Numbered from the stretch's first letter, positions 18,569-28,212 are shown. The stretch: 64,000 nucleotides of DNA from Symbiodinium natans (GCA_905221605.1 CAJNDS010000733.1:1-64000), one strand, 5' to 3'. Numbers and translations: made by a program. The notes: generated by a model from the sequence alone, not told the origin.

Positions 18569-18989
18569 CCCTGCACCTGCTTAGGGCATCCTGCACCCCT
18601 AGGCCCTAGAGGGGTTTAGGGTTTAGGGTTTAGGGTTTAGGGTTTAGGGTTTAGGGTTTAGGGTTTAGGCGGGTTTGGGGTTTGGGGTTTGGGGTTTGGG
18701 GTTTGGGGTTTGGGGTTTGGGGCTTAGGGTTTAGGCTTTAGGGGACCTTGGGGGCTTTTGGGGACTGTGGGCCGATCACCCTCCAGTCGAAACTCGACAT
18801 CCGACACCCTAAGCCCCAAGCCCTAAAACCCTTAGGGTTTAGGGTTTGGGGTTTAGGGTTTGGGGTTTAGGATTTAGGGTTTACTTAGCCGCTAACCGTT
18901 AGCCTCTCCCGCAAAAAAACACATTATAAGGCGACCCCTCTTCTTTAGGGCACCCCAAAAAAAGGACCCTAATATGGAGAACTCACCCA

Positions 18990-19080
18990 CATGAAGCTCC
19001 CAGGTTCGCGGCCGCCACAGTCCAACGCACCACCGGCGGCTTGGCACCAGATCTCTGGCACCTTACAAGTGCCCGGTGGG
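18990..19080 (-). CDS. Candidate exon with strong GT donor
   Basis: Minus frame reads TCKVPEIWCQAAGGALDCGG then REPGSFMW and is followed by GTGAGTTC. Cys pattern and composition are protein-like. Neighbouring island 18285-18400 is open on plus (starts MPELPEEPWKLRILNQ). Confidence 0.45.
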
Positions 19081-19204
19081 TTTAGGGTTTAGGGTTGAGG
19101 GTTGAGGGTTTAGGGTTGCGGGGCTCATAAGGGAACCTAAACCCAGAAACAGGCAATAAGGCGGTGGGCGTGCAATTCTGGCCGCTAACTGTTTTCTGCT
19201 ACTT

Positions 19205-19518
19205 GCCCCGTTGCCTCACTTGCTCTGGTCCCTTTTCTTGAAAACGATATTGCCCCACTTGCCTCACTTGCACCACTTGCCCCACTTGCCCCTGTGGGGG
19301 CCGCTAAGGGATTTCTGCCACTTGCCCCGCTTGCCCCGCTTGCCCTACTTGCCCCACTTGCCCCACTTGATCTGCCCCGCCCCCGTTACCCGCGCCCTGA
19401 AGTTTGGGGCAGGTGGGGAAAGCGGGAAGCAGGTCAAGTGGGGTATGGCAAGTGAGACAAGTGAGGCAAGTGGGGCAAGTGGGGCAAGCGGGGCAAGTGA
19501 GACAAGTGGGGCAATCCG
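19205..19518. repeat. 9-bp CACTTGCCC array in inverted arrangement
   Basis: TTGCCCCACTTGCC-type units on the left (19205-19378) face GGCAAGTGGGGCAAGTG-type units on the right (19395-19518), forming a potential hairpin of over 100 bp with a 20-bp GC-rich centre. Translated repeats (LPHLPHL) are a by-product. Confidence 0.9.
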
Positions 19519-19578
19519 TTTAGTAGTGGCCGTGGGCGCCAGCAATGCAATAAGGGCCTACTCTGGGTCCTAGTTTAG

Positions 19579-19993
19579 GGTTGATAAGCTTCTGGTTTCC
19601 TCAGCGACGGTAGCACGAAAGCAACCATCGTTCGGACAGGGACAGGGCAGGGGTCGCGCGAACGCGATCAGCGTTCGGAGCTGGATGCTCTGGTCAATGG
19701 ATGCACTGGTTAGGGTCAGATGGAAACTACGAAAAGTGCATGGCGCGCACAAGCGTCACCACCCAGTTTTAGGGGATTTAGGGGTTTTGGTTTTAGAGCG
19801 GCAGGGCCTCGCGGTTTGGGGCTGTCTGTTCGGGCAGTTGAGTAAGAATGTCGAGCAGGAGTCAACTATAGAATCTGAGGGCCTACACCCTCAACGCCTT
19901 AACCTGCAACCCAACATACTAACAGTCGGCTTCTATAGCTCAAAAAAAGCGAACGGGAATATCTCCAGACTTCGAGTAAGAACAATTCCTTAG
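19579..19993 (+). CDS. 138-codon ORF, unknown
   Basis: Continuous plus frame from 19579 to a TAG at 19991-19993 (contains SWMLWSMDALVRVRWKLRKV and LNLQPNILTVGFYSSKK). Long for this window and without telomeric interruption, but codons are unremarkable and no family is recognised. May be intron read-through. Confidence 0.3.
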
Positions 19994-20270
19994 GTCATTT
20001 GAGGATCCCTGGTATGACTTAGGGAGCTTCGCAAACTAAGGGGTAGTGGAGTGGGTACCCTCAACCCCCAAAGCCTCAAACACCAAACCCATTAATCCTG
20101 CATCGCAGACCCCCAAACCCTAAAACCCCAGAACCCAAAAACCCAAAACCCTAAAACCCTAAAACCCAACACCCTGAAACCCTAAAACACAAAAAACCTG
20201 AAACCCTGAAAATACCTAAAACCCTAGCCCTAAAACCCTAAACCCTCAACCCTAAACCCCAAAACCCCAG

Positions 20271-20380
20271 ATGGGTGGCTGTCAAAATTTGTGATTGATT
20301 TTGGGGTGCCCTAAATATTAGGTGCCGTATTGTAATTAATGGGGATCCAAAAAGGGACCAGAATGTTGACAACCACCCAT
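20271..20380. mobile_element. MITE-like hairpin
   Basis: ATGGGTGGCTGTCAAAATT opposes AATGTTGACAACCACCCAT; 110 bp, AT-rich centre with GGGGATCC. Abuts telomere-like repeat on the left. Confidence 0.7.
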
Positions 20381-20426
20381 ATGAGCAGCCGCAAAAAATC
20401 TTATGTAAATGCTAATTAAAAAATCA

Positions 20427-20770
20427 TGGGGTATCGCTTTTTTGGGGGCCCTATCGCTTTATGAGCCTTTAGCTCAATGCTGCTACGAAAACCTATCGCT
20501 TTACTGCAAATGAGACCCGAAACCTGCAACCCTACCGTGAAAACTCCTGAATTCCTAAACCCGTTCCTTTCTTCAGGACCTATAAACTAAATCCATATCC
20601 TAAACCTCGAACCCTCAACCTTGGGCCAGGGCCTTTGCCCAGCTCTTCGGGTGGCCAAATGGGTATCGCAGGGTTATCGCTTTGAGTATCGCTCTGGAAA
20701 AACACCCAGCCCCACATTTCAAGATTCAGGGTATCGCTTTTGCGGGGAGGCCTATCGCTTTCCGAGGTTT
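20427..20770. repeat. Scattered TATCGCTTT motif
   Basis: Eight occurrences of TATCGCT (mostly TATCGCTTT) in about 340 bp, absent as a cluster elsewhere in the window. No protein or RNA assignment. Confidence 0.6.
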
Positions 20771-20784
20771 CAGGCATGACATAA

Positions 20785-21102
20785 TCCGAGCACCTGTTTA
20801 ATTAAACCCCCCGTATTTAAAGATTTTTTTTCCCCGGAAGCCCGCCGGAAGACTACTTTCCATTTGGGTGGATTTCGGTTGGAGATAACCCCCCACATTT
20901 AAAGAAGTTTTTTTGGGGGGGATTCGCAAAATCTCATGGGTGGGCTTTTTTTTAAAGATTCTATACAGTCCTATTGTTTTCAATACGTTTTTATTGTTTT
21001 TTAATAGAGAAACCATACGGGGCCATGGTCCAACTATTGCGGAACCCTGCCTTCCTTATTGTGGGGGGGGGGGGGGGGGGGGCAATTAAACAGGTGCTCG
21101 GA
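20785..21102. mobile_element. 318-bp element with perfect 19-bp terminal inverted repeats
   Basis: TCCGAGCACCTGTTTAATT at 20785-20803 is exactly reverse-complemented at 21084-21102. The interior repeats TTTAAAG next to T-runs and C-runs three times and ends in a G21 tract. No clear target duplication. Non-autonomous. Confidence 0.8.
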
Positions 21103-21172
21103 CTAAGGTTTTTATCTCCGCCACAAGAGACCTCCTGCAACGTAATAAAAATGGTCAATGGTCGCTCATATC

Positions 21173-21250
21173 AACAGCCTCGCCTCCTCCTTGCACAGCG
21201 CCGCGCGCACGGCATCCGTAGTGCCGTCGTCCTCCAGCACAGAGATTCGG
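21173..21250 (-). CDS. Candidate exon
   Basis: Minus frame reads ISVLEDDGTTDAVRAALCKE then EAR, followed by a GC donor-like GCTGTT. Flanked by TTTAGGG repeat. Would be the 3'-most of a minus-strand series extending to about 29.8 kb. Confidence 0.45.
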
Positions 21251-21530
21251 GTTTAGGGTTTGGGGTTTAGGGTTTACGTGTTTCGGGTTTAGGGTTTGGG
21301 GTTTAGGGTTTTAGGGTTTAGGGTTTGGGGTTTAGGGTTTCGGTTTAGGGTTTAGGGTTTAGGATTAGATTCGGGTTGGGGCTCGATGCGGTCAAAATGC
21401 AGGATTTTGGGGTTTAAAATTCTTGTGGGGCTGCTGGGTTTCTAGGGCTGCAGGTTTCAGATGCTTTGACTTTAGGCTTTAGGGTTTAGGGTTGAGGGTT
21501 GAGGGTTTAGGGTTGAGGGTTAACGGTTTA

Positions 21531-21753
21531 GGTCAAGGGGGGTCGTATTCCTCAATTTTAAAGGCAAAATAGTCTTCGGAGACCCCCCCTTGCCTCAAAC
21601 TCCGACCCCCCGAAAGTTTGCCTCCAAAAGCACCCCAAATGAGGGGGACCCCAGGATCGGCCCGGGTCCCGGGGGGGTCGGAGTTTGAGGCAAGGGGGGG
21701 TCTCCGAAGACTATTTTGCCTTTAAAATTGAAAAATACGACCCCCCCTTGACC
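21531..21753. mobile_element. Long near-perfect inverted repeat, 82-bp arms
   Basis: Arms 21531-21612 and 21672-21753 are reverse complements with only a few mismatches (outer GGTCAAGGGGGGTCGTATT, inner ACTCCGACCCCCC), around a 59-bp loop. Foldback or MITE. Confidence 0.85.
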
Positions 21754-21807
21754 AAAACTAGGCTGTGAAAAGGTCGCGGGGGGCAGTCCTTCATCAGAAT
21801 TGAGTTA

Positions 21808-21890
21808 AAAACCCTGAAATATCCTGAAAAACATTGAAAAACCTTGAAAAACACTGAAAAAATCTGAAAAACCTTGAAAAAACACGGGGA
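21808..21890. repeat. CCTTGAAAAAC 11-bp array
   Basis: Seven to eight degenerate units (CCTTGAAAAAC, CACTGAAAAAA), followed by two copies of TGCCCACTTTTGA. Confidence 0.85.
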
Positions 21891-22039
21891 AAAGGTAAAT
21901 CACCTGCCCACTTTTGAGGCCGAAAATCACCGTTGCCCACTTTTGAATTAGGGTTTAAATTCATTATGATAGAGAGGTTTAGGGTTTAGGGTTTCGGGTT
22001 TAGGGTTTAGGGTTTAGGGTTTAGGGTTTAGGGTTTAGC

Positions 22040-22133
22040 CCCCTTGAAGCCATGCATTGTCCTGCCGGGCCATGTTCAGAACCTCATCGGTCGTCTCCAG
22101 CGACTGGCGAACCGCGCGTTGCCAAACCTCAGC
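22040..22133 (-). CDS. Candidate exon
   Basis: Minus frame reads SAEVWQRAVRQSLETTDEVL then NMARQDNAWLQ. The 5' edge shares AGCGC with the 3' edge of the upstream candidate exon, consistent with an inserted intron. Strongly protein-like; unidentified. Confidence 0.5.
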
Positions 22134-22145
22134 GCTTTTAGCTTC

Positions 22146-22157
22146 CTACTGTTTGCT
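22146..22157. mobile_element. Half of a family F end fused to telomeric array
   Basis: CTACTGTTTGCT, the family F terminus, runs directly into GTAGGGTTTTTTAGGG repeat that continues to 22817. No matching right end. Confidence 0.5.
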
Positions 22158-22287
22158 GTAGGGTTTTTTAGGGTTTAGGGTGTTAAGGTTTTAGGTCCCT
22201 TTTTGGGTTTAGGGTTCTTAAGGGTTTGAGTTCTTTTTGGGGTTTAGGGTTTTTTGAGGCTTAGGTTTTTTTTGGGTTTAGTTTTTT

Positions 22288-22318
<31 letters not shown>

Positions 22319-22560
22319 GGGTGTTTTGGGTTTAGATTTCTTCGGATTTAGGGTTTCTTAGGGCTTAGGGCGTTTTAGGGTTAAGGGGCTTTAGGGCTCA
22401 GGGGTGCTTTGGGTTCAGGGCGTTCTGGGGTTTGGGGTTTCTAGGGTTAGGGTTGGGGTTTAGATTTCTTAGGGTTTAGGGTGTTTATTTTGGGTTTAGG
22501 GGTTTTAATGTTTATGGTTTAGGGTTTAGGGTTAGGGTTTAGGGTTGTAGGGTTGTAGGG

Positions 22561-22817
22561 TTTTAGGGTTTCAGGGTTTCAGGGTTTCAGGGTTTCAGGG
22601 TTTCAGGGTTTCAGGGTTTCAGGGTTTCAGGGTTTCAGGGTTTCAGGGTTTCAGGGTTTCAGGGTTTTAGGGTTTTAGGGTTTTAGGGTTTTAGGGTTTT
22701 AGGGTTTTAAGGGTTTTAGGGTTTTAGGGTTTTAGGGTTTTAGGGTTTTAGGGTTTTAGGGTTTTAGGGTTTTAGGGTTTTAGGGTTTTAGGGTTTTAGG
22801 GTTTAGGGTTTTAGGGA
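22561..22817. repeat. TTTCAGGG array followed by TTTTAGGG array
   Basis: About 13 units of TTTCAGGG then about 18 of TTTTAGGG, each homogeneous, with a sharp switch near 22665. Two 8-bp variants expanded side by side. Confidence 0.95.
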
Positions 22818-22825
22818 TGAGGCAA

Positions 22826-22932
22826 AGTGGCTGACCTGTGGCTGGCGGAGAAGTCGCAGAGGGCACCGCTGGATGAGAGTGGCTTCAAAAGGCGCTGGTG
22901 CGCATGCGACCCACAGCTTTGGTCAAATACTT
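22826..22932. other. Exon-like island, strand ambiguous
   Basis: Plus frame reads VADLWLAEKSQRAPLDESGF then KRRWCACDPQLWSNT; minus reads KYLTKAVGRMRTS. The minus reading fits between the neighbouring minus candidates. Ends directly at a family A element. Confidence 0.4.
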
Positions 22933-23036
22933 CCCAAAGAGCCCAATATTGCTTAATTAAGGAATATTCCTTAAAGCATATAGGGATCCTTAATATGATT
23001 TAAGGAATATTCCTTAATTAAGCAATATTGGGCTCT
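22933..23036. mobile_element. MITE family A copy 1
   Basis: CCCAAAGAGCCCAATATTG then CTTAATTAAGGAATATTCC, a centre ATAGGGATCCTTAATATG, and the mirror arm. Right end slightly truncated (GGGCTCTGTG). A near-perfect palindrome of about 104 bp. Confidence 0.9.
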
Positions 23037-23108
23037 GTGCGTTGGTCTTTTTCTTGCTGTGTCTGCGGAGGCAGTCCTTGAAGTGGTCCAGGATGGTCCT
23101 CTTGCTTG
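23030..23108 (-). CDS. Candidate exon, basic
   Basis: Minus frame reads SKRTILDHFKDCLRRHSKKK then TNAQ, ending at the family A element, which would be its downstream intron. Unidentified. Confidence 0.5.
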
Positions 23109-23254
23109 GGTTTGGGTTTAGGGTTTAGGGTTTAGGGTTTAGGGTTTAGGGTTTAGGGTTTAGGGTTTAGGGTTTAGGGTTTAGGGTTTAGGGTTTAGGG
23201 TTTAGGGTGGTGTGGGGGTGCAGGGACGGTGATCGGTGGGGGGTCTTGGGGGGG

Positions 23255-23337
23255 TTAAGCTTCGCCTTCACCGGTTTGGAAACGAAGGTCAGCTGCAGGG
23301 TCGACAGGCCCCGCAGCCAGGCGTCCATTCGGACCTC
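23255..23337 (-). CDS. Candidate exon
   Basis: Minus frame reads EVRMDAWLRGLSTLQLTFVS then KPVKAKLNP, between telomeric arrays. Next upstream island 23533-23587 reads LREFLIAFGPPMATYERS. Confidence 0.5.
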
Positions 23338-23593
23338 AGGGTTTAGGGCCAGGGTTTAGGGTTTAGGGTTTAGGGTTTAGGGTTTAGGGTTTAAGGGTTT
23401 AGGGTTTTAGGGTTTTAGGGTTTAGGGTTTAGGGTTTAGGGTTTAGGGTTTAGGGTTTAGGGTTTAGGGTTTAGGGTTTAGGGTTTAGGGTTTAGGGTCT
23501 AGGGTCTTAGGGTTTAGGGTTTAGGGCTATGACCGCTCGTAGGTGGCCATCGGGGGACCAAAAGCGATTAAGAACTCCCGGAGCTAGGCTTTT

Positions 23594-24345
23594 TAAGGGT
23601 TAGTTTATGTCATTTTTTTATTTTTTGATTTAGTTTATATTATCATTATTTTTGAGGGTTAGTTTATGTTATTTTTTTTTTTGGGGGGGGGGGTTTAGGG
23701 TTTGTTAGGGTTTAGTTTATGTTATTATGATTTTTTTTTGGGGGGGGGGGGGGTTAGGGTTTGTTAGTTTTTTTTTTTTTTTTTTTTGGGGGGGGGGGGG
23801 TTGAGGCTTCTTTAGCATTTAGGGTTTTTTAGGGTTTCGGGTTCCTTGGGTTTAGGATTATGTATTTATTAGCATTTTTTTTTTGGGGGGGGGGGGGGTG
23901 GGGGGGGGGGGAAGGGGGGGCTTAGGGTTCTTTAGCGTTTAGGGTTTGTGGGGGGTTTAGGTCTTTTTTAGGGTTTCGGGCTTTTTTGGGGGGGGGTTTA
24001 GGGTTCTTTAAGGTTTAAGTAGTTTTAGGGTTTAGGGGTTTTTAGGGTTTAGGGCTTCTTTTGGGGTTTAGGGTCTTTAAGGTTTAGGGTGTTTTGGGGT
24101 TTGGGAGTTTTTAGGGTTTAGGGTTTTCGGGTTTAGGGTTTTTTAGGGTTTACGGTTTTAGGGTTTAGGGTTCTTTCGGGTTTAGGGTTCTTTAGGATTT
24201 AGGGCGCTTTAGGGTTTGGGGGTTGGGTAGGGTTTTGTGTTTTTTAGGTTTAGGTGTTTATGGTTTTGGGTTGTTTGGGGTTTAGGCTTTTTTTTTAAGG
24301 GTTTAGGGTTTTTTTGGGGTTTAGCGTGTTTTAGGGTTTAGGGCT
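23594..24345. repeat. Degenerate TTTAGGG field with T-run/G-run blocks
   Basis: Irregular TTTTAGGG/TTTTTGGG units interleaved with five blocks of 8-24 T followed by 9-13 G. No coding potential seen. Confidence 0.85.
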
Positions 24346-24462
24346 TGCTTTAGCCCCCCCCCCCAAAAAAAAAAGAAAAAGAGTTCAAAGCAATAATCCC
24401 TATATTGCCCTTAACAGGAAGAACATGTTTTGCTTTTCGGGGAGTTCTCAAGCAAATAGTAG
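24346..24462. mobile_element. MITE family F copy, left end eroded by telomeric repeat
   Basis: Right end AGCAAATAGTAG is intact; the left end reads CTTGCTTTAGCCCC where CTACTGTTTGCTT is expected, directly joined to TTTAGGG. Confidence 0.5.
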
Positions 24463-24796
24463 CTTCCTGTCTAAGGTTCAGGGCTTCGTAGTAGGGTAAA
24501 GTCATAATAACTCCTAAACCCAACGAACTCATAACCCTAGACAAGAACTTCTAACCCTAAACCCGAACTCCACGTCAGTACTGTAGGTTGTAGCCACTTT
24601 TAGTTGCAAGGTGTCATGGTGTGCAACCCTCAACCTGCAGGAAAGGAAGCCCGAAACCCACCTAAATGCCTGCCTCTCCTAAACCCTAAACCCTAAACCC
24701 TAAACCCTAAACCCTAAACCCTAAACCCTAAACCCTCAACCCCAAAAAACCAGAAACCCACCCCTCCCCGGCCCGCCCACCAAAAAAGGCATGCCA

Positions 24797-24826
24797 GTAC
24801 TTGGTTTTTCTGGATGATGTGTTCGA
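24797..24826 (-). other. Possible micro-exon
   Basis: Minus frame LEHIIQKNQ lies between an AG (the end of the family C element) and GTACTG. Short, so low confidence. Confidence 0.25.
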
Positions 24827-24827
24827 G

Positions 24828-25001
24828 CTTACTTGGAGGTTTAGGGTTTCGGGTTTATAACAGGGTTTAGGGTTTGGGGTTTAGGGTTTAGGGTTTAGGG
24901 TTTAGGGTACTTATGAACCATGTTAGGGCACTTAAGGGGCTCACAAGTGGGCTATAAGCACAGAAAAAATTGGCGAAGAAGTACCATGAACCTCCAAGTA
25001 G
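24828..25001. mobile_element. MITE family C copy with telomeric array grown inside its end
   Basis: Ends CTTACTTGGAGG and CCTCCAAGTAG. The family's end sequence TACTTGGAGGTTCAGGGTAC here reads TACTTGGAGG, then TTTAGGG-type units (24840-24907), then GGGTACTTATG: the array stands where the single TTCAGGG should be. Confidence 0.8.
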
Positions 25002-25321
25002 AGGGTTAAGAGTGTCAACTCAGTCTTCTAAACACCCTAAACCCTAAACCCTAAACCCTAAACCCTAAACCCTAAACCCTAAACCCTAAACCCTAAACCC
25101 TAAACCCTAAACCCAAAACTCTCAAGATTTTAGATAAAGCAACCCACATATCAACTCTGAGTTCAACCCCTCGACTCTAAACCCTACAAACCCTAGAAAA
25201 CCTACAAACCCTAACCCTAAACCCTAAACCCTAAACCCTAAACCCTAAACCCTAAACCCTAAACCCTAAACCCTAAACCCTGAACCCTAGAAACCCTGCC
25301 AACCCTAGAAGCCCTAGCAAG

Positions 25322-25420
25322 GCGCGTTGTAGCGCTGCAGCTCGCGGAGAAGCGTCGGCCAGCCAATGTCGTCCTTTCTTGCGGGGGCTCTCGGGAGTTG
25401 ATTTTGTGGACTCTCGAATT
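25322..25420 (-). CDS. Candidate exon
   Basis: Minus frame reads RKDDIGWPTLLRELQRYNAP; a second frame (NSRVHKINSREPP) is also open. Starts at a family A element in gene sense. Confidence 0.45.
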
Positions 25421-25529
25421 CCCAAAGAGCCCAATATTGCTTAATTAAAGAATATTCCTTAAATCATATAGGGATCCTTAATGTGATTTAAGGTATATTC
25501 CTTAATTAAGCAATATTGGGCTCTTTGGG
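25421..25529. mobile_element. MITE family A copy 2
   Basis: Complete palindromic copy with CCCAAAGAGCCC and GGGCTCTTTGGG ends and TT on both flanks (2-bp duplication). Confidence 0.9.
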
Positions 25530-25664
25530 TTCGGGGCCTTAGTCATGAGAATAGGGTTTAGGGTTTAGGCTTTAGGGTTTTGGGGTTTGGGGTTTAGGGG
25601 GTTAGGGGTTTAGGGTTTAGGCTTTAGGGTTTTGGGGTTTTGGGGTTTAGGGCTTTGGGGGTGT

Positions 25665-25745
25665 TGATAAAATAGTCAGTTAGGGACCGTAACGGAACAC
25701 TGTTGGTAGTTATTCCAATCCGGTTCTTAGGATTGGGAGGCTTCA
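25665..25745 (-). CDS. Candidate exon
   Basis: Minus frame reads LKPPNPKNRIGITTNSVPLR then SLTDYFINTP. Flanked by degenerate TTTAGGG repeat. Confidence 0.5.
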
Positions 25746-25844
25746 GGGTGTGGGTTGGGGTTTAGGGTTTAGGGTTCAGGGTTCAGGGTTCAGGGTTCAG
25801 GGTTTAGGGTTTAGGGTTTAGGGTTTCGGGTTTAGGGTTTAGGG

Positions 25845-25895
25845 TTTCGGGTTTAGGGTAAACCCTAAACCCTAAACCCTAAACCCGAAACCCTA
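25845..25895. repeat. Head-to-head telomeric arrays
   Basis: TTTAGGG units ending GGGTTTAGGGT are followed immediately by AAACCCTAAACCC, a perfect inversion point between the two orientations. Confidence 0.9.
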
Positions 25896-25994
25896 AACCC
25901 TAAACCCTAAGCCCTAAGCCCTAAGCCCTACGCCCTAAGCCCTAACATATGAGGCATGGTAGCACCATACAACGCCCAATGTCATGACCAAATA

Positions 25995-26077
25995 CTCTCC
26001 ACCAAGACATAAAACGCCAACACGCCTGAACCCAACGGGCGGTTCAACGCACTAAACTCCTCTATTCGGGTTTGCAC
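25995..26077 (-). CDS. Candidate exon
   Basis: Minus frame reads RIEEFSALNRPLGSGVLAFY then VLVESIW, with GT shortly after. Hydrophobic core, unidentified. Confidence 0.5.
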
Positions 26078-26256
26078 GCCCCTAAGCCCTAAACCCTGAA
26101 ACCCTACATGTAAACCCTAAAATGATTTCTTACCCCAAAGCCCTAAACCCCTAAACCCCTGTAGCCCTTAACCCGAAACCCCAAACCTTAAACTTAAACC
26201 CCAAACCCCAAACCCCAAACCCTAAACCCCAAACCCTTATTTCCCTAAGCTTAACC

Positions 26257-26322
26257 CAAGCTGGTTCTGTGCGCCTCTTGGTGGGACTCGTCGGCGGGCC
26301 ACAGGTCCTCCATCCGTCTTGG
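26257..26322 (-). CDS. Candidate exon
   Basis: Minus frame reads RRMEDLWPADESHQEAHRTS. The stretch 26330-27085 after it is degenerate telomeric repeat of the CCCCTAAA and TTCAGGG kinds. Confidence 0.45.
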
Positions 26323-27087
26323 GGTTAGGGTTTAGGGTTTAGGGTTTAGGGTTCAGGGGGGTTTTAGGGTTTAGGGTCTAGGGTTCGGGTTAGAGTTTCG
26401 AGTTTTGGGGTTTGGGCCTTGAAGGTGGAGGTTTCAGTACGGTTTCAGAGTGTAGGGCTTCAGGGGGTTCAGGACCTCAGGGTTTTAGGCTTTCAGGGTT
26501 GTGGGCCTTCAGGTTGTCACGGTTTAGGGTTTGGGGTTTAGGGACAGGCCTGTAGGAAGTTGAAAGGGAGGCTTGAGGGTTCAATTTGTTAAGGGTAACC
26601 CTCAAACCATCTCAACCCCCGACCCCTAAACCTCAAGCTCCGAAACCTCGAGCCTTAACCTTCAGAGCCTTAACCCTCAAAGCCTCAACCTCAAGTCAAA
26701 TCACCAACCACTCACACCTTAAGCTCCCAAACCTCAAACCACAAGCCCCCTAAACTCCCCAAACCCCCTAAACCCTCAACCCCAAACCCCTAAACCCTCA
26801 ACCCCCAGCCCCAAGCCCCAATCCCAAAACCCCTAAACCCCTAAACCCCTAAACCCCTGAACCCCTGAACCCCTGAACCCCTAAACCCCTAAACCCCTAA
26901 TTAAACCCCTAATTAAACCCCTAAACCCCTAAACCCCTAAACCCCTAAACCCCTACACCCCTAAACCCACCCTAAACCCTGTACCCTAAACCCTGTACCC
27001 TGAACCCTGAACCCTGAACCCTAAACCCGAAACCCTAACCCTAAACCCCTAAACCCTAAACCCTAAACCCTAAACCCTAAACCCTAA

Positions 27088-27157
27088 CTGTTGTCCTTGA
27101 GAGCATGGCCCAGCTCGGCCATCACCTCCTGCGCGGAAGAAGATGGCGTTTTCAGGC
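27088..27157 (-). CDS. Candidate exon
   Basis: Minus frame reads LKTPSSSAQEVMAELGHALK then DN. Telomeric arrays on both sides. Confidence 0.5.
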
Positions 27158-27487
27158 TTTAGGGCTTCGGGGGCTTTAGAGATTCTGGGGGTTTAGGGTT
27201 TAGGGTTTAGGGTTTAGGGTTTAGGGTTTAGGGTTTAGGGGTTTAGGGGTTTAGGGTTCAGGGTTTAGGGTTTAGGGTTTAGGGGCTCAGGGTTCAAAAC
27301 CTTTAAGACTACAACTGGACACACCTTCAAAGCCCTCAAACCCTAAGGACCTGAAGTTAAGGGGTATAAGAAGGACCCCTAGAAGGGACCCGTAGTTCCC
27401 CTATATAACCCCTATTAAGTTAAGGGCCCCTCCTTTTGTCCCTTGATGAAGCTCCCTAAACCCTAAACCCTAAATCTTAAACCCCTA

Positions 27488-27556
27488 AACTTTGCTTGGG
27501 TAATCGTCCGCAGCCTTTCCGGCTCCTCTCTCTAAGCTCCTGCAGCTTTAAATCAG
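27488..27556 (-). CDS. Candidate exon
   Basis: Minus frame reads TADLKLQELRERSRKGCGRL. Unidentified, helical composition. Confidence 0.45.
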
Positions 27557-27707
27557 CAGTAGGGTTGAGGGTCAACTTTAGGCGTTCAGGGTGTCGGAGT
27601 GAAAACTTACTGGTTCTTAGTTTGGGGTTTAGGGTTTAGGGTCTAGGGTTTAGGGTATAGGGTTTAGGGTGAGGGAATTAGGTCTCCTACATAATCCCCG
27701 CTTGTCA

Positions 27708-27780
27708 CATCCAGTCCTCCAAGCGCTTGAGAACTTTCGCATCCGACTGCTGGTCTTGCGGAAAAGACCCGTCCTCAAAG
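27708..27780 (-). CDS. Candidate exon
   Basis: Minus frame reads FEDGSFPQDQQSDAKVLKRL then EDW, with a GT donor (GAT|GTGAC) before an in-frame TGA. Confidence 0.5.
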
Positions 27781-27821
27781 GTTTGGGATTAGGGTTTCTG
27801 GAGGTTTAGGGTTTACGGTTT

Positions 27822-27956
27822 CTACTTGGAGGTTCAGGGTACCTATAACCCCAATTATAACTGTATTTCTAAGCCCCCTAAGTCCCCTAAGTCCCCTAAG
27901 TAGGCTATAAGTAGACTGTTAATTGGAGTTATCAGTACCCATGAATCTCCAAGTAG
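27822..27956. mobile_element. MITE family C copy, uninterrupted
   Basis: CTACTTGGAGGTTCAGGGTA opposes AGTACCCATGAATCTCCAAGTAG; the middle has three direct CCCCTAAGT repeats. Shows the state of the family without telomeric expansion. Confidence 0.8.
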
Positions 27957-28004
27957 GAAGTAGGGGCTTAGGGTTTTCGGGGGTTCAGGGTTTAGGGCTC
28001 TTGA

Positions 28005-28110
28005 GGGATGGTCTCAAGAGCGAGAGGAGGTACAGGGGCTTGGGCGCGGGAGAGGGCTTCAATATTCCTCAGCACCCGTGGGAAAAATGGTGCCAGTACA
28101 AATGCCTTGG
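28005..28110 (-). CDS. Candidate exon
   Basis: Minus frame reads KAFVLAPFFPRVLRNIEALS then RAQAPVPPLALETIPQE. One of the longest and most protein-like minus islands here. Directly preceded, in sense, by a family D element. Confidence 0.5.
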
Positions 28111-28212
28111 GGGTTTCCGAAATTTGGGTCCCTTATTCAAGGGGTCCTGCTTATAAGGGAACCCTACTATTTGGGGGTCCATGCTGGGCGCCCCCTATGT
28201 TCGTAAACTCCC
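28108..28212. mobile_element. MITE family D copy
   Basis: GGGGTTTCCGAAATTTGGG opposes CCCCCTATGTTCGTAAACTCC. Confidence 0.6.

Noticed and set aside
19211-19573. 120-codon ORF with HLPHLP and GASGAS repeats
   Set aside because: Direct product of the 9-bp inverted array.
23594-24345. Unidentified gene in the T/G-rich field
   Set aside because: No frame longer than the degenerate repeat allows; composition is TTTAGGG-derived throughout.
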